A DNA stretch of 20,365 bases from Echinostoma caproni (taxonomy: Eukaryota > Platyhelminthes > Trematoda > Plagiorchiida > Echinostomatidae): NCBI GenBank assembly GCA_900618425.1, contig UZAN01043322.1:21766-42130 (forward strand), given 5' to 3'. Below, piece after piece: positions 1 through 10,538 of this stretch. The notes below the pieces were generated by a model, which saw only the letters and a program-made list of their open reading frames with translations, made no database searches and was not told the DNA's origin. A program made the position numbers and the translations under genes. Each line of letters begins with the position of its first letter. The stretch's first letter is position 1.

Positions 1-102
1 CTTTGCTGGCATCACCTGGGAGGCTTGATTCATCACAGTTGTCTAAAAACTGTAACGTGCCTCTCATTGGTTTGCGTCATCTCGTAGGCTAGGATCACCA
101 CA
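1..102 (+). repeat. 3' part of ~410-bp dispersed repeat, copy A
   Basis: These first bases align without gaps to 10852-10953, by eye about 80 percent identical, sharing blocks such as AATCACAGTTGTCT-like text, AAACTGTAACGTG and GTTTGCGTCATCT. Both copies end at a GGATCA(C/T)CACA junction. The 5' part lies outside the window. The complete copy starts TGTAGTACGC and ends in CACA, so a solo LTR is possible, but no tRNA primer site or coding sequence is attached to this copy. The family identity is unknown. Confidence 0.6.
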
Positions 103-966
103 AGGGGCCATTTCTAGTACAATTGCTCCTACATCCTTGAGAGATGAGGTTCATTTGATCGCAATAATCAAGCTATCCCATCCCATAATCGCAACTGGGA
201 TATCGTAAAGCCAGTTGATATGGCTGTGGTTGCCAGGTTTGAAATCAGAGGATTCAATCTTTCCAACTTGTACCAACTTCCTCTACTATTTCAGGAAAAG
301 ACTCCGTTTGACAGGACATTAAGAAAGGTGCTCCATGAAAGCATTTTTTATGAACAAGATGGAAGCACTGCTCAGCCTCGGTCTTTGCACAGAACACCAA
401 GGTATTAGCCTCCCGCCCCTGACAGTCGATTGTAATTTCGGGTTTCTTCTCAGTGATTTATATTGTTTTGAAAAGGACTATGTGAAAACTGCAAAGTATT
501 GTGATAGGACTATCGTTATAGCTCTCTGAGAGTTTATGATTGAAATGAAACCGGATAAAGAATACCTTGGAAAAAATCATTTTCGGTCTGAAGGTGATGC
601 ACTACTAAGATTGTTAAGCGTTTTTGGACAGATTGCATCCCAATCGAATAGCTGCAATAGGTAGAATTTGGATAAGGAATGATCGTTCCAGTGCTTTTCA
701 TTGTCACTGTAATCGACCTCTGAACAGATCACGAATAATGAAATGCTTAGACACTGTGGTTATTTTTTTCATGTTTTTTTTGCTGGTGGTGATGGTGGTG
801 GGTGTTGTTGCTGTAAGTCATTATCCTTGATGTGTACCAATACCTGATATTCGGGGTTTGAAAGCCACCACAGTTAACTCGTTTTTTTAGTACACAGCTT
901 GCCTGTCGGCAGATTCATCAGCCGATCGTTTACCACTCCGAAATTCCGTGCGGCTTTTTGTGGTAG
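103..966. other. No gene recognised; intergenic or unrecognised repeat
   Basis: Only short open frames occur here, none with a recognisable domain or with flanking splice signals I would trust. A T-rich and GGT-rich stretch lies around 765-815. I see no transposon protein similarity on either strand. Confidence 0.5.
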
Positions 967-1325
967 TCCAGCTCGGGACAGATTACAAATCACGGGCACA
1001 AATGAAACACTGAATCGCACCAACACTTGTACGCTGGAATCTCCCGTCGCCGAGACGCAGGCCCCGGTCTTCCGAAGTAGCCGTTCGTTTATTGAAAAGA
1101 ATCAATGGGATTGAATAACATGTACAGAAAGGATGTTTATTGGTTATACTGGTATACACCACTCGCGTGCCTGTATGTTTAACATCACACAGCTTCTGTC
1201 TGGACCGCACGACTTCTGATTGGTCGGCACGATTGGCTTGTGATTCGTTGTCCAGTTCGTTGTCCACTATAACGCAAAGGCACTTGACTGGCGTCATCTG
1301 GTAGGGTTGACTAATCACACTCTTA
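967..1325 (+). repeat. Diverged copy B of the ~410-bp dispersed repeat
   Basis: This segment follows the same order of blocks as the copy at 10539-10953. Shared blocks are an ATTACAAATCACGG-like start, the ACACTTGTACG block, GGGATTGAATAACATGTA, the CTTCTGTCTGGACCGCA block followed by CTGATTGGTC, and a closing GACTAATCACAC. It is more diverged than the other copies and carries extra sequence around 1040-1090. A long open frame on the minus strand across it has no domain and is treated as chance. Confidence 0.5.
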
Positions 1326-3111
1326 CTGCTGATTTCCCCCATCCAAGGACTATCTCCTTGTGACCGCGATAAATAATCCACTTCACCAAACACCGTGAAT
1401 TTTATGACGATAATGATGTGATCATAGACCACAGTGTTTTCCGTAGTTCATGGAATTTTTGCCTTCTTTCCTAACTTTTTAGTCTTGGTCTCCATTCATT
1501 CACAGATTAGCTCAAAGGCACATCCAAACAAAAATGCATGGTTAGGGGTTTTAAAAGCTGTTGTACACAGGAGCAGACACACAAAAATGCTTGGATATAA
1601 TTTCAGTTAGAGAATAGGGGGCTTGTTCCGCTCTATGCTCCGTGCCACATTTGTCAACTTGTCTTTCCAAATCTCAATCATTGGGCTACTTTCGATGCGG
1701 TGTACAGCCTGGCTGTTGGGACGTGGCTTTGTGCTAATCAGTAAGCAGATTGATACCAGCGCTAAAAAGAACTATAGTAGTCAAGGCTAAAAGGACATGA
1801 GCAAAGGATGAATAACCACTGGAAATAGTACAAAAATGATTTGAAAAGCGAAGCCAATATACCAGCATCGCACGATGTATGTCCTGAACAACGTCACTGC
1901 TCCTCAGCTGGTGCCTACTGCAGACAAATACATTGTTTATTTATGATTAAGGGAATTGATTACAAAATAAACAAATGTAAATGGGGAAAAATTCTCCAAG
2001 GTAAAGCCAAGGTGATGAACAACTCCTTTTATTAACGCAGAATTGGTTTCCGTCGGTTGATTTCAATCGCCTCGGCGATCTTGAACATTCTGGTGTTATC
2101 ATCAGCAAAAAAATACTCAAAACGCTTTTTCACTCGATCCACGAGATATTACGTCATCAACAAGGGCTTGGCAATCAATGTGTTTGTTGTTTTGTAAGCG
2201 CGGTCCTTACCAGTTACCGGCTGTGACTTCGCAGCCTGAAACCCAATTACGTAATTGCTTTTCTGTTCTATCTATGCAGTACCTGTTCGGAAGTGCGGTG
2301 ATCCCGGATACAAAGTATGAAGATGACGTTTTCCTTGAGACACTCTAGAGCCCGGGTGAAAGCAATTCAGCTGGTTTCAGTACTGCCTTTATTGCTCTGT
2401 TTGGTAACTCAGATACAATCCCGGACTCAGCTTATCCGATTCAATGTCGAATAGGGTGGGGTTTTGAAATTTCCAGAGAAAAGTTAAAAAAAGTAATGAA
2501 CACGCAATGTAGGTGAACATATGTTTTCGGTGAATTCCTTTTCAAGCTTTTACAATCACCAGTATAGGAAACAATTTCAGGAAGGTCAAATATCTGGGTG
2601 GATAAGTTACGTTAGTGGTAGGAGCGGAGTTGTGTCAGGCATGATCAGTGCTCACTTGGTACAGACGGAACACTTGACGGATATGCGGTTCGGCATTCCC
2701 AATCATCTGTCGCGTCTAAGCACACTTCTCGAGGACAATGCGGTTTCGGAGGTTTGTGATTGCGGAGGCAACTTATGAACCCCGAACTATGCGCACAACG
2801 ACAAATAATGCAAGCTCCCTCAAACTCCCTTGGATAAGAGATTGCTCACATGAGCATGACGTAACAAAATGAATTTTGGTTATTTAATCCAAGCAACGTA
2901 TCGATTTGGAATTCTCTCGTGGTCACTACCACTGAAATTCATTGAAAATCTATGTTCGTCAATTTTGGCTGTGCTTCTAATCAGTGGGCATATTTCGTGA
3001 CTTAAAAACGGAATACAAGGAAATTCATAGCGTATTGAATGAATCATTTAACTATCAGATGTTACCTTTGTCAATCGAGTGCTAATGTGGTGACGTAATC
3101 ACATTTCAAAG
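1326..3111. other. No gene recognised
   Basis: No credible coding region is seen on either strand. Open frames are short and lack recognisable motifs. A strong-looking acceptor (pyrimidines then ATGCAG at about 2274-2279) precedes a short open stretch ending at a stop near 2347, but no matching donor or domain supports an exon. The part from about 2990 may be decayed upstream sequence of the Penelope-like relic that follows. Confidence 0.4.
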
Positions 3112-3660
3112 ATGAAATGTGTTGTGCTATCTCCTTCTGTTGAAATAACCAGACTGCCGTCTATCAGTTACCAAGACAGGATAGGTGTTATCCGAGTTGG
3201 AGTTGGTCTAGCTCCGCTTTTAGGCTATCCTCGGTGTAAATACGTGTTCGATGGCGCTTGTTATTCAGTGGTACGAAACTACCAAAGTGTAGATATAGAC
3301 CCCTCCATATACTCTTGCGGTATACGGTCCTGTGAATCAATTCTTGTCAAGAACGCCTACCCTGGCAGTCTTATTCGGAAGTTCAATCGGACACCGGAGC
3401 AAAACCCAGCAGTATACGACGTCCCTAAGAAAAAGGTCTACAGTTGCCTTCCTTTCAAAGGCGACGATATCATACTGATTTTGCACGACCGACTGAAAAA
3501 TTGTGATGAAACGCATTTGTAATGCTCCTAACCCAATCGTCCTGTACACAATCACACTCATCTCCACTCCACCAACAAAGCAACCCTTACCACTGCCCGC
3601 CAAATCGCACGTCATTTACCAGTTTGGTAAAACAGATAGGTAGGTAATTGACAAAGTATT
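3112..3660 (+). pseudogene. Penelope-like element relic: linker and start of GIY-YIG domain
   Basis: Penelope-like elements encode a reverse transcriptase followed by a GIY-YIG endonuclease. The 136-codon frame from 3112 carries a pattern typical of the region joining the two: KNAYPGSLIRKF (family NGYP..FI), then a Pro-Lys-Lys run and SCLPFKGDD (family LPFRGD). The same order and spacing is seen in the relic at 8562-9540 (SNGY, APKRTR, LSFRGND), which supports the call. After a stop at 3520-3522 the similarity resumes in another frame at about 3551: LPAKSHVIYQFGKTDR, then a stop. That resembles the opening of the GIY-YIG domain. No upstream reverse transcriptase is recognisable. The copy is truncated, frameshifted and certainly inactive. 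A chance resemblance in the first 70 residues cannot be excluded. Confidence 0.55.
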
Positions 3661-4734
3661 GAAAATTGGTTCCCGTAGCTCGGGTGAACTGAATTCCATT
3701 TCGCCTGTTCGCCGAGCAATTGGCAATTTGTTTGCAAACGTTTCATCACACCAGCCGAGGTGATAACATCATCAGTGCTTGTGAAGGTTGTTGCATACAT
3801 TGATCCAGGAGCATATTCCATGTTAGGTTAGATGCCGATTGACTGAATCACGTGATCAAAGATTCTTCCCCAATTGGCCCCCGCAAACCCACACATATCC
3901 ATTACCCACTCTTAACACACTTAATATCATTACACCAGTACTAACCCACAGCTCTTACCAAAGGTCACCGCGAATACACAAACAGCCTAACATTTGTTGA
4001 TGATGAATGATGGTCCGGACCCGACCAGCCGAGTTAAGATCATTTACGCTAACACCTAACCCCGGTTGCTTAGATTTGCGGAGTCAGTTGCAATAAAAAA
4101 ATGTATATCTGACCTGTGTTTGCAAAAAGAACTTTCAGTCATATTGTCATTGCCTTGGCAGTGGTAAAAATATGATGATTCGTCTCTATCATACTCTTGT
4201 GTAACCTGATTTTCCGTTCAACGATATAAACTGTCGTTTTCTGCCCTATTGTTGTACTAGTTGAGATGCAGCGAAATCTGCCCCCGGGCATAAATCGTGC
4301 AGCTTAGCTATGTTGTTGTGCTCTCTCGTCAAGTTTATCTCGAGAATTAAGTATTTCAAAATGACATTTGCTCCACACCAAACTGATCGGTTCCATTTGC
4401 CGTGTAATCGCGTTACATTTACGCACACAGAGCCACCGAAAATTCCAAGTGATAGTCACTCTTTGATTTCAAATGAAAATCATCTTTCATTAGATATGTA
4501 CACGAGTGCCGAGCGAAAAGTACAAGTACGAAGTCCGGATGACTGGGGGCAAGGACAACGCGAAATGTAATCTGCTGGGAATATTGTTCAGTGATTGCAA
4601 CTCACATACAGAACCAAATACACTCAAACTCCTGCTATGTCGCACCCCCCCCCCCCGGGAATTGGAAAAAGTGGATAAATTCCAGGAACTGCTACATAAC
4701 AGGGTAAATAGAAGTAGATGCTAATAAGTAGTTA
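3661..4734. other. No gene recognised
   Basis: No coding region can be supported. Short overlapping frames at 4246-4724 have no recognisable domain. A run of 12 C lies at 4645-4656. The part next to 4734 may be decayed C-terminal sequence of the pogo/Tigger relic, but I cannot align it to the later catalytic residues. Confidence 0.4.
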
Positions 4735-5490
4735 AAAACTCGGTTGGCAGTTTTGTGACAAAATAAACCGGATCGATGAAAGTGGTGATAACTTTTCACC
4801 AGTCATGCTCCCACAAAACAATAACGTGACCCTCTCTTTGGATTTCTTGGACCCAGAAACTGTCTTTCCTTTCAGAATTAATATTATTTCTGGGAGCTGT
4901 CTTTAAAACAACGCTGTTTCATCTGCTTTGAAAATATCACAGTCAGCATATCCATGTATCAACTGCGGTAACCTTACTCAAAACTCGTCCACTGCATCAC
5001 GTGGTACCGCTAAACTTTCCCCACAGACCAATAAAGTAATGCACGTGAGTTGCTTGTTTCTTACTTTCTACGATTGAATACCGCACCTGTCTGAACAAGA
5101 GTGAAAACAATCTTTGGAAGCCTTGAAGTCATTAAGATGCAATCTTTGTGCTAGCTGGATTGCCTTCTCACGTACGATGCTCTCCACAATTGGGAACTCT
5201 CCTTACTTTTTCCTTATAGCGGTAAACCAAGCTAAGGTTGCCTCATTCGCTGCCTTGAAATTTTCCTTGTTTTACAGGTGGCATCTTCCCTCAGATGCTC
5301 AAGCGTTCAAAAATTCACCGATAGTCGTTCGATGGGATACAACACTGTAGACAGTTAATCGTGAAATTCCAAGTGATTTGGCTGCGGAGCTCTGAGTTTC
5401 ACCTGGCTGTTTCAGCATTTCCAACACATTCTGCTTCTCTCTGATCGATAATTGCTTGTACATTTTGACGTCAAATGACTCTGTCTCCAA
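4735..5490 (-). pseudogene. pogo/Tigger-type transposase relic (CENP-B-like N-terminus and start of DDE domain)
   Basis: Read on the minus strand from 5490, one constant frame follows the order of a Tigger transposase. First comes an HTH of psq/CENP-B type (KQLSIREKQNVLEMLKQ, then AAKSLGISRLTVYSV). Next is the second, Tc5/CENP-B HTH (EATLAWFTAIRKK, VESIVREKAIQLAQRL, NDFKAS). Then come CGESLAVPRDAVDEF, HGYADCDIF and KADETALF, whose Asp (codon 4921-4923) matches the first catalytic Asp of the DDE domain, and KKSKERVTLLFCGSM. Stops interrupt the frame at 5301-5299, 5274-5272, 5205-5203, 5070-5068, 4980-4978 and 4905-4903, with another at 4734-4732, yet no frameshift is needed. The remaining DDE residues are missing. 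It acted as a cut-and-paste transposase and is now a fossil. No terminal inverted repeats were identified. Confidence 0.85.
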
Positions 5491-5900
5491 TCACTTACGT
5501 CGATGTGACTTCCTCGCAAGGATTGTCCAATCAGTGAACAGTGTAATGAAGCGTCACACTAGGTGAAACGCCATTGGTTGAGTGCGACATTTCAGAGTGG
5601 ACGGCCAATGGTCGTCCCGAATATCGGTCAACGACCAAGTGAGTACGTATCGGGAACTGCGACATATTGAGGGGTACGACATCGCATAGTCAGAAACTAC
5701 GTTATTAAGCATACGATTGGTTTGGGTTTGTGAAAAAGTCGGAAGATATTGGAAAATGCAGCTTCTCAGGGGTGCAACATAGCAGGAGACTGACCGTATC
5801 ACAACACAGGCGAGAGCACAGCTCACAAGTCCTACTAGGGTCACTGCTATACTCGGACTGTAAGCATGGAAATCAGCTGGTGCTGACTCGGACTACAAAT
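5491..5900. other. Spacer between two transposon relics
   Basis: No gene is seen. The stretch contains several CCAAT or ATTGG pentamers (for example near 5529, 5572 and 5605) and should include the 5' ends of both the pogo/Tigger (minus) and mariner (plus) relics. I could not find a convincing terminal inverted repeat or TA target duplication for either. Confidence 0.4.
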
Positions 5901-6949
5901 ATGGTTTGTGAGCTGCGTTTGGTAATGACACGCCTTCAAAAAGCATTGTGTTTGACTGGTTTGCGGAATTCAAACGTAACAAGCGGTCGCTGGATGATGA
6001 GTTATGGTGTGACAGAACTGTGGAGGTCACCACAGCGCACAATATCAATGCGGTGTAAGCGTTGATGGAGAAAAATGCGCGGGTGACAGTGGCACAGTTG
6101 GCGAAAGCCACTGTGATCTCATCGGGATGGATCCACATCACCCTACATGAAAAGCTCGACCTCAGAAAGGTTTGGGCACGCTGGGTACCCCATCAGCTCA
6201 GTGAGAAACAGAAAGCGTTTCGGGTGAATTGGTGCTGCACCTTACATGCCAGGTTTGGTGGTAGACGTTCCAATACAGTTTGGAAGGTCATCAGTGGTGA
6301 TGAAACCTGGGTGTACAGTTTCGACCCAAAGACGAAGCAATCGGTTCAGTGGATACCGGTTGGTGGTGCACCGCCTCAGAAATTCCGACGTGAGCGCAGT
6401 GTAATAAAGCAGATAGTAGCTCTGGTTATGGCAGCAAACGGTCACGTGGCTACTGTACCGCTCGTACAGCAAAGCACACTCACCGGAGCCTGGTACGCCA
6501 TCCACTGTCTGCCGAGAGTGCTGGAAGCTGTTGCCAGCCTTCGTCCAAGGACTCGAGTACGAGATACTTTACTGCGCCATGACAACGCACCTGCACACAG
6601 GTTCCATGTCGTTATCGATTTTCTGGCTAGATAACGGATTCAGGAGCTCGCTCACTCACTCCACAATTCAGGCCTGGCTCCGTGTGACTAATTTGTGTTC
6701 TCAAATGTCCAGCGCATCTTACGTGGAATCCGATAGGAGTCACCAAAAGCTTCAGTGGAAGCCATAATTGAACTGGTCGAAGGGTCACCCGCTTCAGCAT
6801 GGTCGAGCTGTTTCAGCAAATGGTTTGAGTGCATGGAACTGTGCATGACGGCTGGTGGAGAATACTTCGAGATAATGTATTACTTGTCTTTTTCTGTAAC
6901 AAATAAAACTTTCTGTACATCCGGAAAACTTTTCTCAGACTTCGTATAA
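5901..6949 (+). pseudogene. mariner transposase relic, D,D34D
   Basis: A mariner-family transposase is readable in one frame from 5942 to the end. Motifs in order: VFDWFAEFKRN, ARVTVAQLAKA, LRKVWARWVPHQLSEKQK, FGGRRSNTVWKV, SGDETWVYSFDPKTKQ, GHVATVPLVQQ, LLRHDNAPAH, GLAPCD, ASVEAIIELVEG, and FSKWFECMELCM.AGGEYFE. Catalytic Asp codons are at 6299, 6581 and 6686. The last two are 34 residues apart, the mariner D34D signature, and the first two are 93 apart. The frame carries stops at 6056, 6632, 6689 (directly after the third Asp) and 6734. The start is damaged: an ELRLVM-like N-terminal segment near 5913 is out of frame and too close to VFDWF, so part of the N-terminal HTH is deleted. The copy is inactive. 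Terminal repeats were not identified. Confidence 0.93.
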
Positions 6950-8561
6950 AGCAATGATTATACAAATGTACTGGAACCGGAACTGAGCTTTAACGGATGG
7001 CTCAACCTAACTTGACCAAATAATGCTGGGTCCGAGAAGAGACTACCACCACTAACAGCCTAGTTTGAACGAAAATATAATTAAAGTATTTCTCTGTTTT
7101 TATTACGTAGTACACAATCCAATGGACACAGGAACATGAGAATCAAGCGATATAGAATCAAGAGGGAGTTTGCCTACCTGTTTTCACGAAACAGCAGGCC
7201 AGCGCGCGAGCCATTCAGTCATTCACTTTCTGTGCAATGAACATGAGTGCTACATGATTCGATCNCCGCACAATTATTCCCCTCCACTTCCCCGGTTTCA
7301 CTCAGGATATATACCCAACTCTATGGTGCGAAGCATGTTGGTCCCGGTCACGCCACCTTTACCAGTAAGTGGAACTACTATTATGTGTGCCCTACTTATG
7401 ATACTGTTATGTTCCTACCTTGACGTACGATCGATACGAGCACCTCTTGCCTAGCCCCCAACAATGATTCGGAAAAAAGAGAACACGACCAGAGAACAGC
7501 AGTCAGCGTATTGTATTGATCATAACGGGATACACAAATATAGGTGGTTAAATTGGGCGCGCGAGAATGACGTGGTGACGGACCAATCAGATCGCGTCCT
7601 TGACACTCCGATCCGTGCGCCGCCCGATGGGTTCTTTGAGCTCCGTCCCAGCAGATACCGGACCAGTTTTAAGATAACGAAATTTCCCCATAGTGTGAAA
7701 AGGATTCCACAGGTATTAAAAAAAGATTCTGTAAGAATAAATTTATTCGGTGTCTAATTTGATCCAGACTGGAGAGTAGGAAATAAGACAGTAGTAAAAT
7801 TGAGTCCATTTAAATTTATTTCCACTTTGGTCGTAAACAAGGGATCATTCATTTGGCTCGTCAACTGACAAATTTTCTAAAGTATATGATTGCAAAACCT
7901 ACTTTAAATTCTTCCACCACGTATTCTCACCGCTGGTTTCCGAAATGCTCATCGTGTTACCTTGGTGTATCCTAAGCTGCTATTTTCCGATATAATTTGG
8001 AAGGCTTCCTTTTCAGTGATAGAATTGCTGCGTTTGATTCAAATTTTGAATTCTCGTCAACTGGATGTTATTTAGCTTACGAACACATCGGTTTAGTAAA
8101 CCGTCATCGTGCTCGCATTACAGTTTCGTTTTTCCCACAGTCAACTACTAATTTGAGTTGATTTACGGCGCAGAAGATACAACACGGGACATGGCAAACG
8201 AGAGTCGAAGATCACACGAACAATTAAAGTTAAACACAGTGAATGAATGTGCAACGAGAGAGGTGTTAGAGTTACCAAGCTATACTGTTAAACTGTTCAC
8301 AACTTGTTCGAGACGCCAAAAAAATAAGAACACGTTCAGAGTCGAACAATTGTTTTCGTTGGTTCATCTTCTAGCACGTACAGATCAAATAAGGAAATAG
8401 CATGTTGATCGAGGATAGACATTCAGTCATTCAAAAGTCGCGGTGATTGATTGTCAGGGAAAGGAATGGGAGGGAAGAGGGTTGCGACGTGTTTCACGCC
8501 CCTAGATCACCACAGCACTGCAATCAAACTGTGATGCGTCATCCGTGCGATCGATCTTTGG
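6950..8561. other. No gene recognised
   Basis: About 1.6 kb without a supportable gene. Open frames at 7170-7454, 7464-7757 and 8158-8400 show no domain. The first spans an N at 7265. Around 7540-7640 a GC-rich block with GACCAATCAGATCGCG resembles, in reverse complement, the CTGATTGGTC block of the ~410-bp repeat, but the match is too short to call a copy. The stretch is likely old repeat-derived DNA. Confidence 0.4.
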
Positions 8562-9540
8562 CTACGGTAGTTGAATGGCACGAGCTAATCTCTCTTGTGC
8601 ACATAGATTGGGTGTGAACAAACGAATATGGATCGCTTCCGCAGTGACTAGGATGACTTGTATGAGTGAGATGGTACTCAATAGATAAATTTAAAGGTTG
8701 ATTTAGGCTTCACTTGGTAACCCGAGTTTGCTAGGTGAGCGAGAATAGCGCTTCCTGTGACAATTTTCCCACCGTGTTGAAGTCAGCATGGACAGTGCTC
8801 TTCAATCTTCTGAGACAGTTGCCTCGCCGTTCGGCCAATTTAGGCTGCGTTACAAATGTATCTGAAGGAATAAATAACCATAGACGACGCCAGCTTAAGT
8901 AAACTGTCTTTGCTAGATATTCCTATCGTTGGGAAGCCTGTGAATACGCATTAAAAACTGTCTGCATTGAAGGTTCCTCTCATAGCACGCGTCAAGAGTC
9001 TCCTAATCAGATCAGACGGATCGTTTCCTCTGAATGACAGTTTAATAAACCGCGTCCTCTTCGGAGCTTCCTGAACGGGCTCATGCTTCAGTTTTAATTG
9101 TAGGTTTCCCTCGTTGAATTTTTCAGAGTATCCGTTTGAGCTTACACTGTTTTTAATCTGATCAAGTGAACTTGAATCAGAGCACATCTTTTGTGCACTC
9201 GAGACAATGCACTGATTAGGTTTCTCTTTTATCTAAGTTGCACGAAACTGCGAAAGCTGGTTTACTGTCCGGTCCACTTTTCTGTTCTGTATACCCTTCT
9301 TTCAAGCAGCCCATCAGTTGTCCTGTGTAGAGCTGCGTCAAGCAACGCCAGTTTGTTATCTTTCTCTGCCTTCGGGATGAACCTTATGGAATTGTGAGTA
9401 TTGTTAAACGTTTACATCATGTGGATTAAGTCGCTCTCTTTGTCAGTTATGCAAAATATATCACCGATATATCTCTTACGGAATTTGATCTTTCCAATTT
9501 AGGATTCGATGAATCAAGGAAGAAAATTGATCGCCTCTGA
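8562..9540 (-). pseudogene. Penelope-like element relic: reverse transcriptase end plus GIY-YIG endonuclease
   Basis: Minus-strand translation gives the 3' half of a Penelope-like polyprotein. The RT catalytic block reads KRYIGDIFCITDKES at 9477-9433, where the family has Y-x-D-D; here the first Asp is Gly. It is followed by FIPKAEKDNKLALLDAAL, RRVYRTEKWTGQ and SFRSFV. A frameshift near 9186 leads to SSLDQIKNSVSSNGY, APKRTRFIKLSFRGND and LIRRLLTRAMRGTFNA. After a stop at 8953-8951 comes the GIY-YIG domain: MVIYSFRYI, a stop, IGRTARQLSQKIEEHCP, then SAILAHLANSGY. A second frameshift before 8648 precedes the C-terminus EAIHIRLFTPNLCAQERL, ending at 8562. Several stops are also present, so the copy is inactive. 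In living copies the RT copies the element RNA and the endonuclease nicks the target. The 5' half is not recognisable above 9540. Confidence 0.9.
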
Positions 9541-10136
9541 ACCAGTGTTTTCATATCATAATGGGGATAGTCTGGAAAATAAAAAATAACGAAAAAATTA
9601 GTAATATCTTTTCGAATTTCGCATTGAAGATTTCATCAAAAACAGAGCTGGACACTAGAATTTGGCGTTCTCTGCTAAGGCAGGGAACGCCAAGACCACT
9701 GTTTCACTCGAAATATCTGCAGATGGCGCTTGTAATCACTTTTCAGAATCGGCCGATATCGAAACGCAAGAAGGGAACTACAAAAGTAGCGCTTAGTATA
9801 ATGGAAGAAATCAAGGGAATAAATATTTACGTACAAGGAAAGATTATTGGCTCAATAGATATTACCAATCGGCATTCGTGTTCTTCCAGCCACAGTATTC
9901 CTGGTTGAACAGTAGCGAATATGATGGGTCCATAATATCGGCTTCCACTTGGTTGTTTCGAAAATAAATCCGTTGTGTTCTATCCGGATGTACGATTGAC
10001 ACGAATGATTCTTGCTTAAGCCCCCAAAACTACTGCTTTCCAGTTTAGGGGGAAGAGGGTACACTTACTACTGACTTGCATACTTATTTTAGTACTGGTC
10101 GAACACCAAGTCCTCGTTTCGTTCATGTGTCATTCG
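9541..10136. other. No gene recognised upstream of the host gene
   Basis: A 115-codon open frame at 9561-9908 is basic and has no recognisable motif. It may be decayed upstream sequence or chance. The promoter or upstream exons of the gene at 10166 may lie here, but no TATA box or initiator stands out. Confidence 0.35.
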
Positions 10137-10165
10137 CCCCCCCCCCCCAACCCCCTTACACACAG
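10137..10165 (+). promoter_or_regulatory. Candidate splice acceptor with C-rich pyrimidine tract
   Basis: Twelve C, then AA, five C and TTACACACAG, end with AG at 10164-10165. This would be a 3' splice site for the exon ending at 10237. It could be an ordinary intron acceptor or, if the host is a flatworm, a spliced-leader trans-splicing acceptor placed 24 bases before the ATG. The tract is nearly pure C rather than the T-rich tracts before the next two exons, which lowers confidence. Confidence 0.35.
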
Positions 10166-10189
10166 CACATTCGAACCCCGAGTTCGGAT

Positions 10190-10237
10190 ATGGCCTCACA
10201 ACGACTCAATTTGGAACAATTGATCAAACGTTATCTG
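10190..10237 (+). CDS. Exon (first visible) of unrecognised host gene
   Basis: The ATG at 10190 opens 16 codons, MASQRLNLEQLIKRYL, that stop exactly at a CTG|GTAAGC donor in phase 0. The next strong exon at 12525 also begins in phase 0, so the two join without a stop. The frame is also open back to the candidate acceptor at 10165 (an extra HIRTPSSD before Met). The exon could therefore start at 10166 as an internal exon, or be a first coding exon with a short 5' leader. The peptide looks like an amphipathic helix start. Phase agreement has a one-in-three chance of being accidental, and the exon is short, so this is plausible and not proven. Two strong exons follow on the same strand. Confidence 0.5.
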
Positions 10238-10538
10238 GTAAGCTTAACTTGCAACGGACCATTATGATCCGTAATTTGATTAATGGAAGATGTTATTGTT
10301 TCACCAATTCTTTCGCATGCTTAAATTGTGCATGTGTCTGTGTGTGTGTTTGCGTGTTGGTAATCGGTCTGTTTGTCAGTATTCACTGAATGGGATAGCA
10401 TCGTTTTGCCTGAATTTCTTCCGGTCAAGGGCAGAGAAAGAGTTGTAGACATTTTGCGGTATTTCAAAAATCGTGAATTACCAAAACAGATGATGTATGC
10501 CCTGGACCTTATTGTATTTCACCAAATCTAATTGTAGT

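Noticed and set aside
983..1432. 149-codon open frame on the minus strand
   Set aside because: It lies across a dispersed repeat copy, has no recognisable domain, and the equivalent part of the copy at 10539-10953 does not keep the frame.
2274..2347. Short exon after a ATGCAG acceptor
   Set aside because: It is open for only about 23 codons to a stop, with no donor and no domain.
4735..6949. Stop codon reassignment or readthrough to explain constant-frame relics
   Set aside because: All three stop codons appear within the relics, while the 533 codons of the host gene contain none, so ordinary decay under the standard code is simpler.
7464..7757. 97-codon open frame on +
   Set aside because: No domain, and it contains a repeat-like CCAAT block similar in reverse complement to the ~410-bp repeat.
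9561..9908. 115-codon open frame on + as a gene
   Set aside because: There is no recognisable motif, a basic low-information sequence, no splice context, and it abuts a transposon relic.
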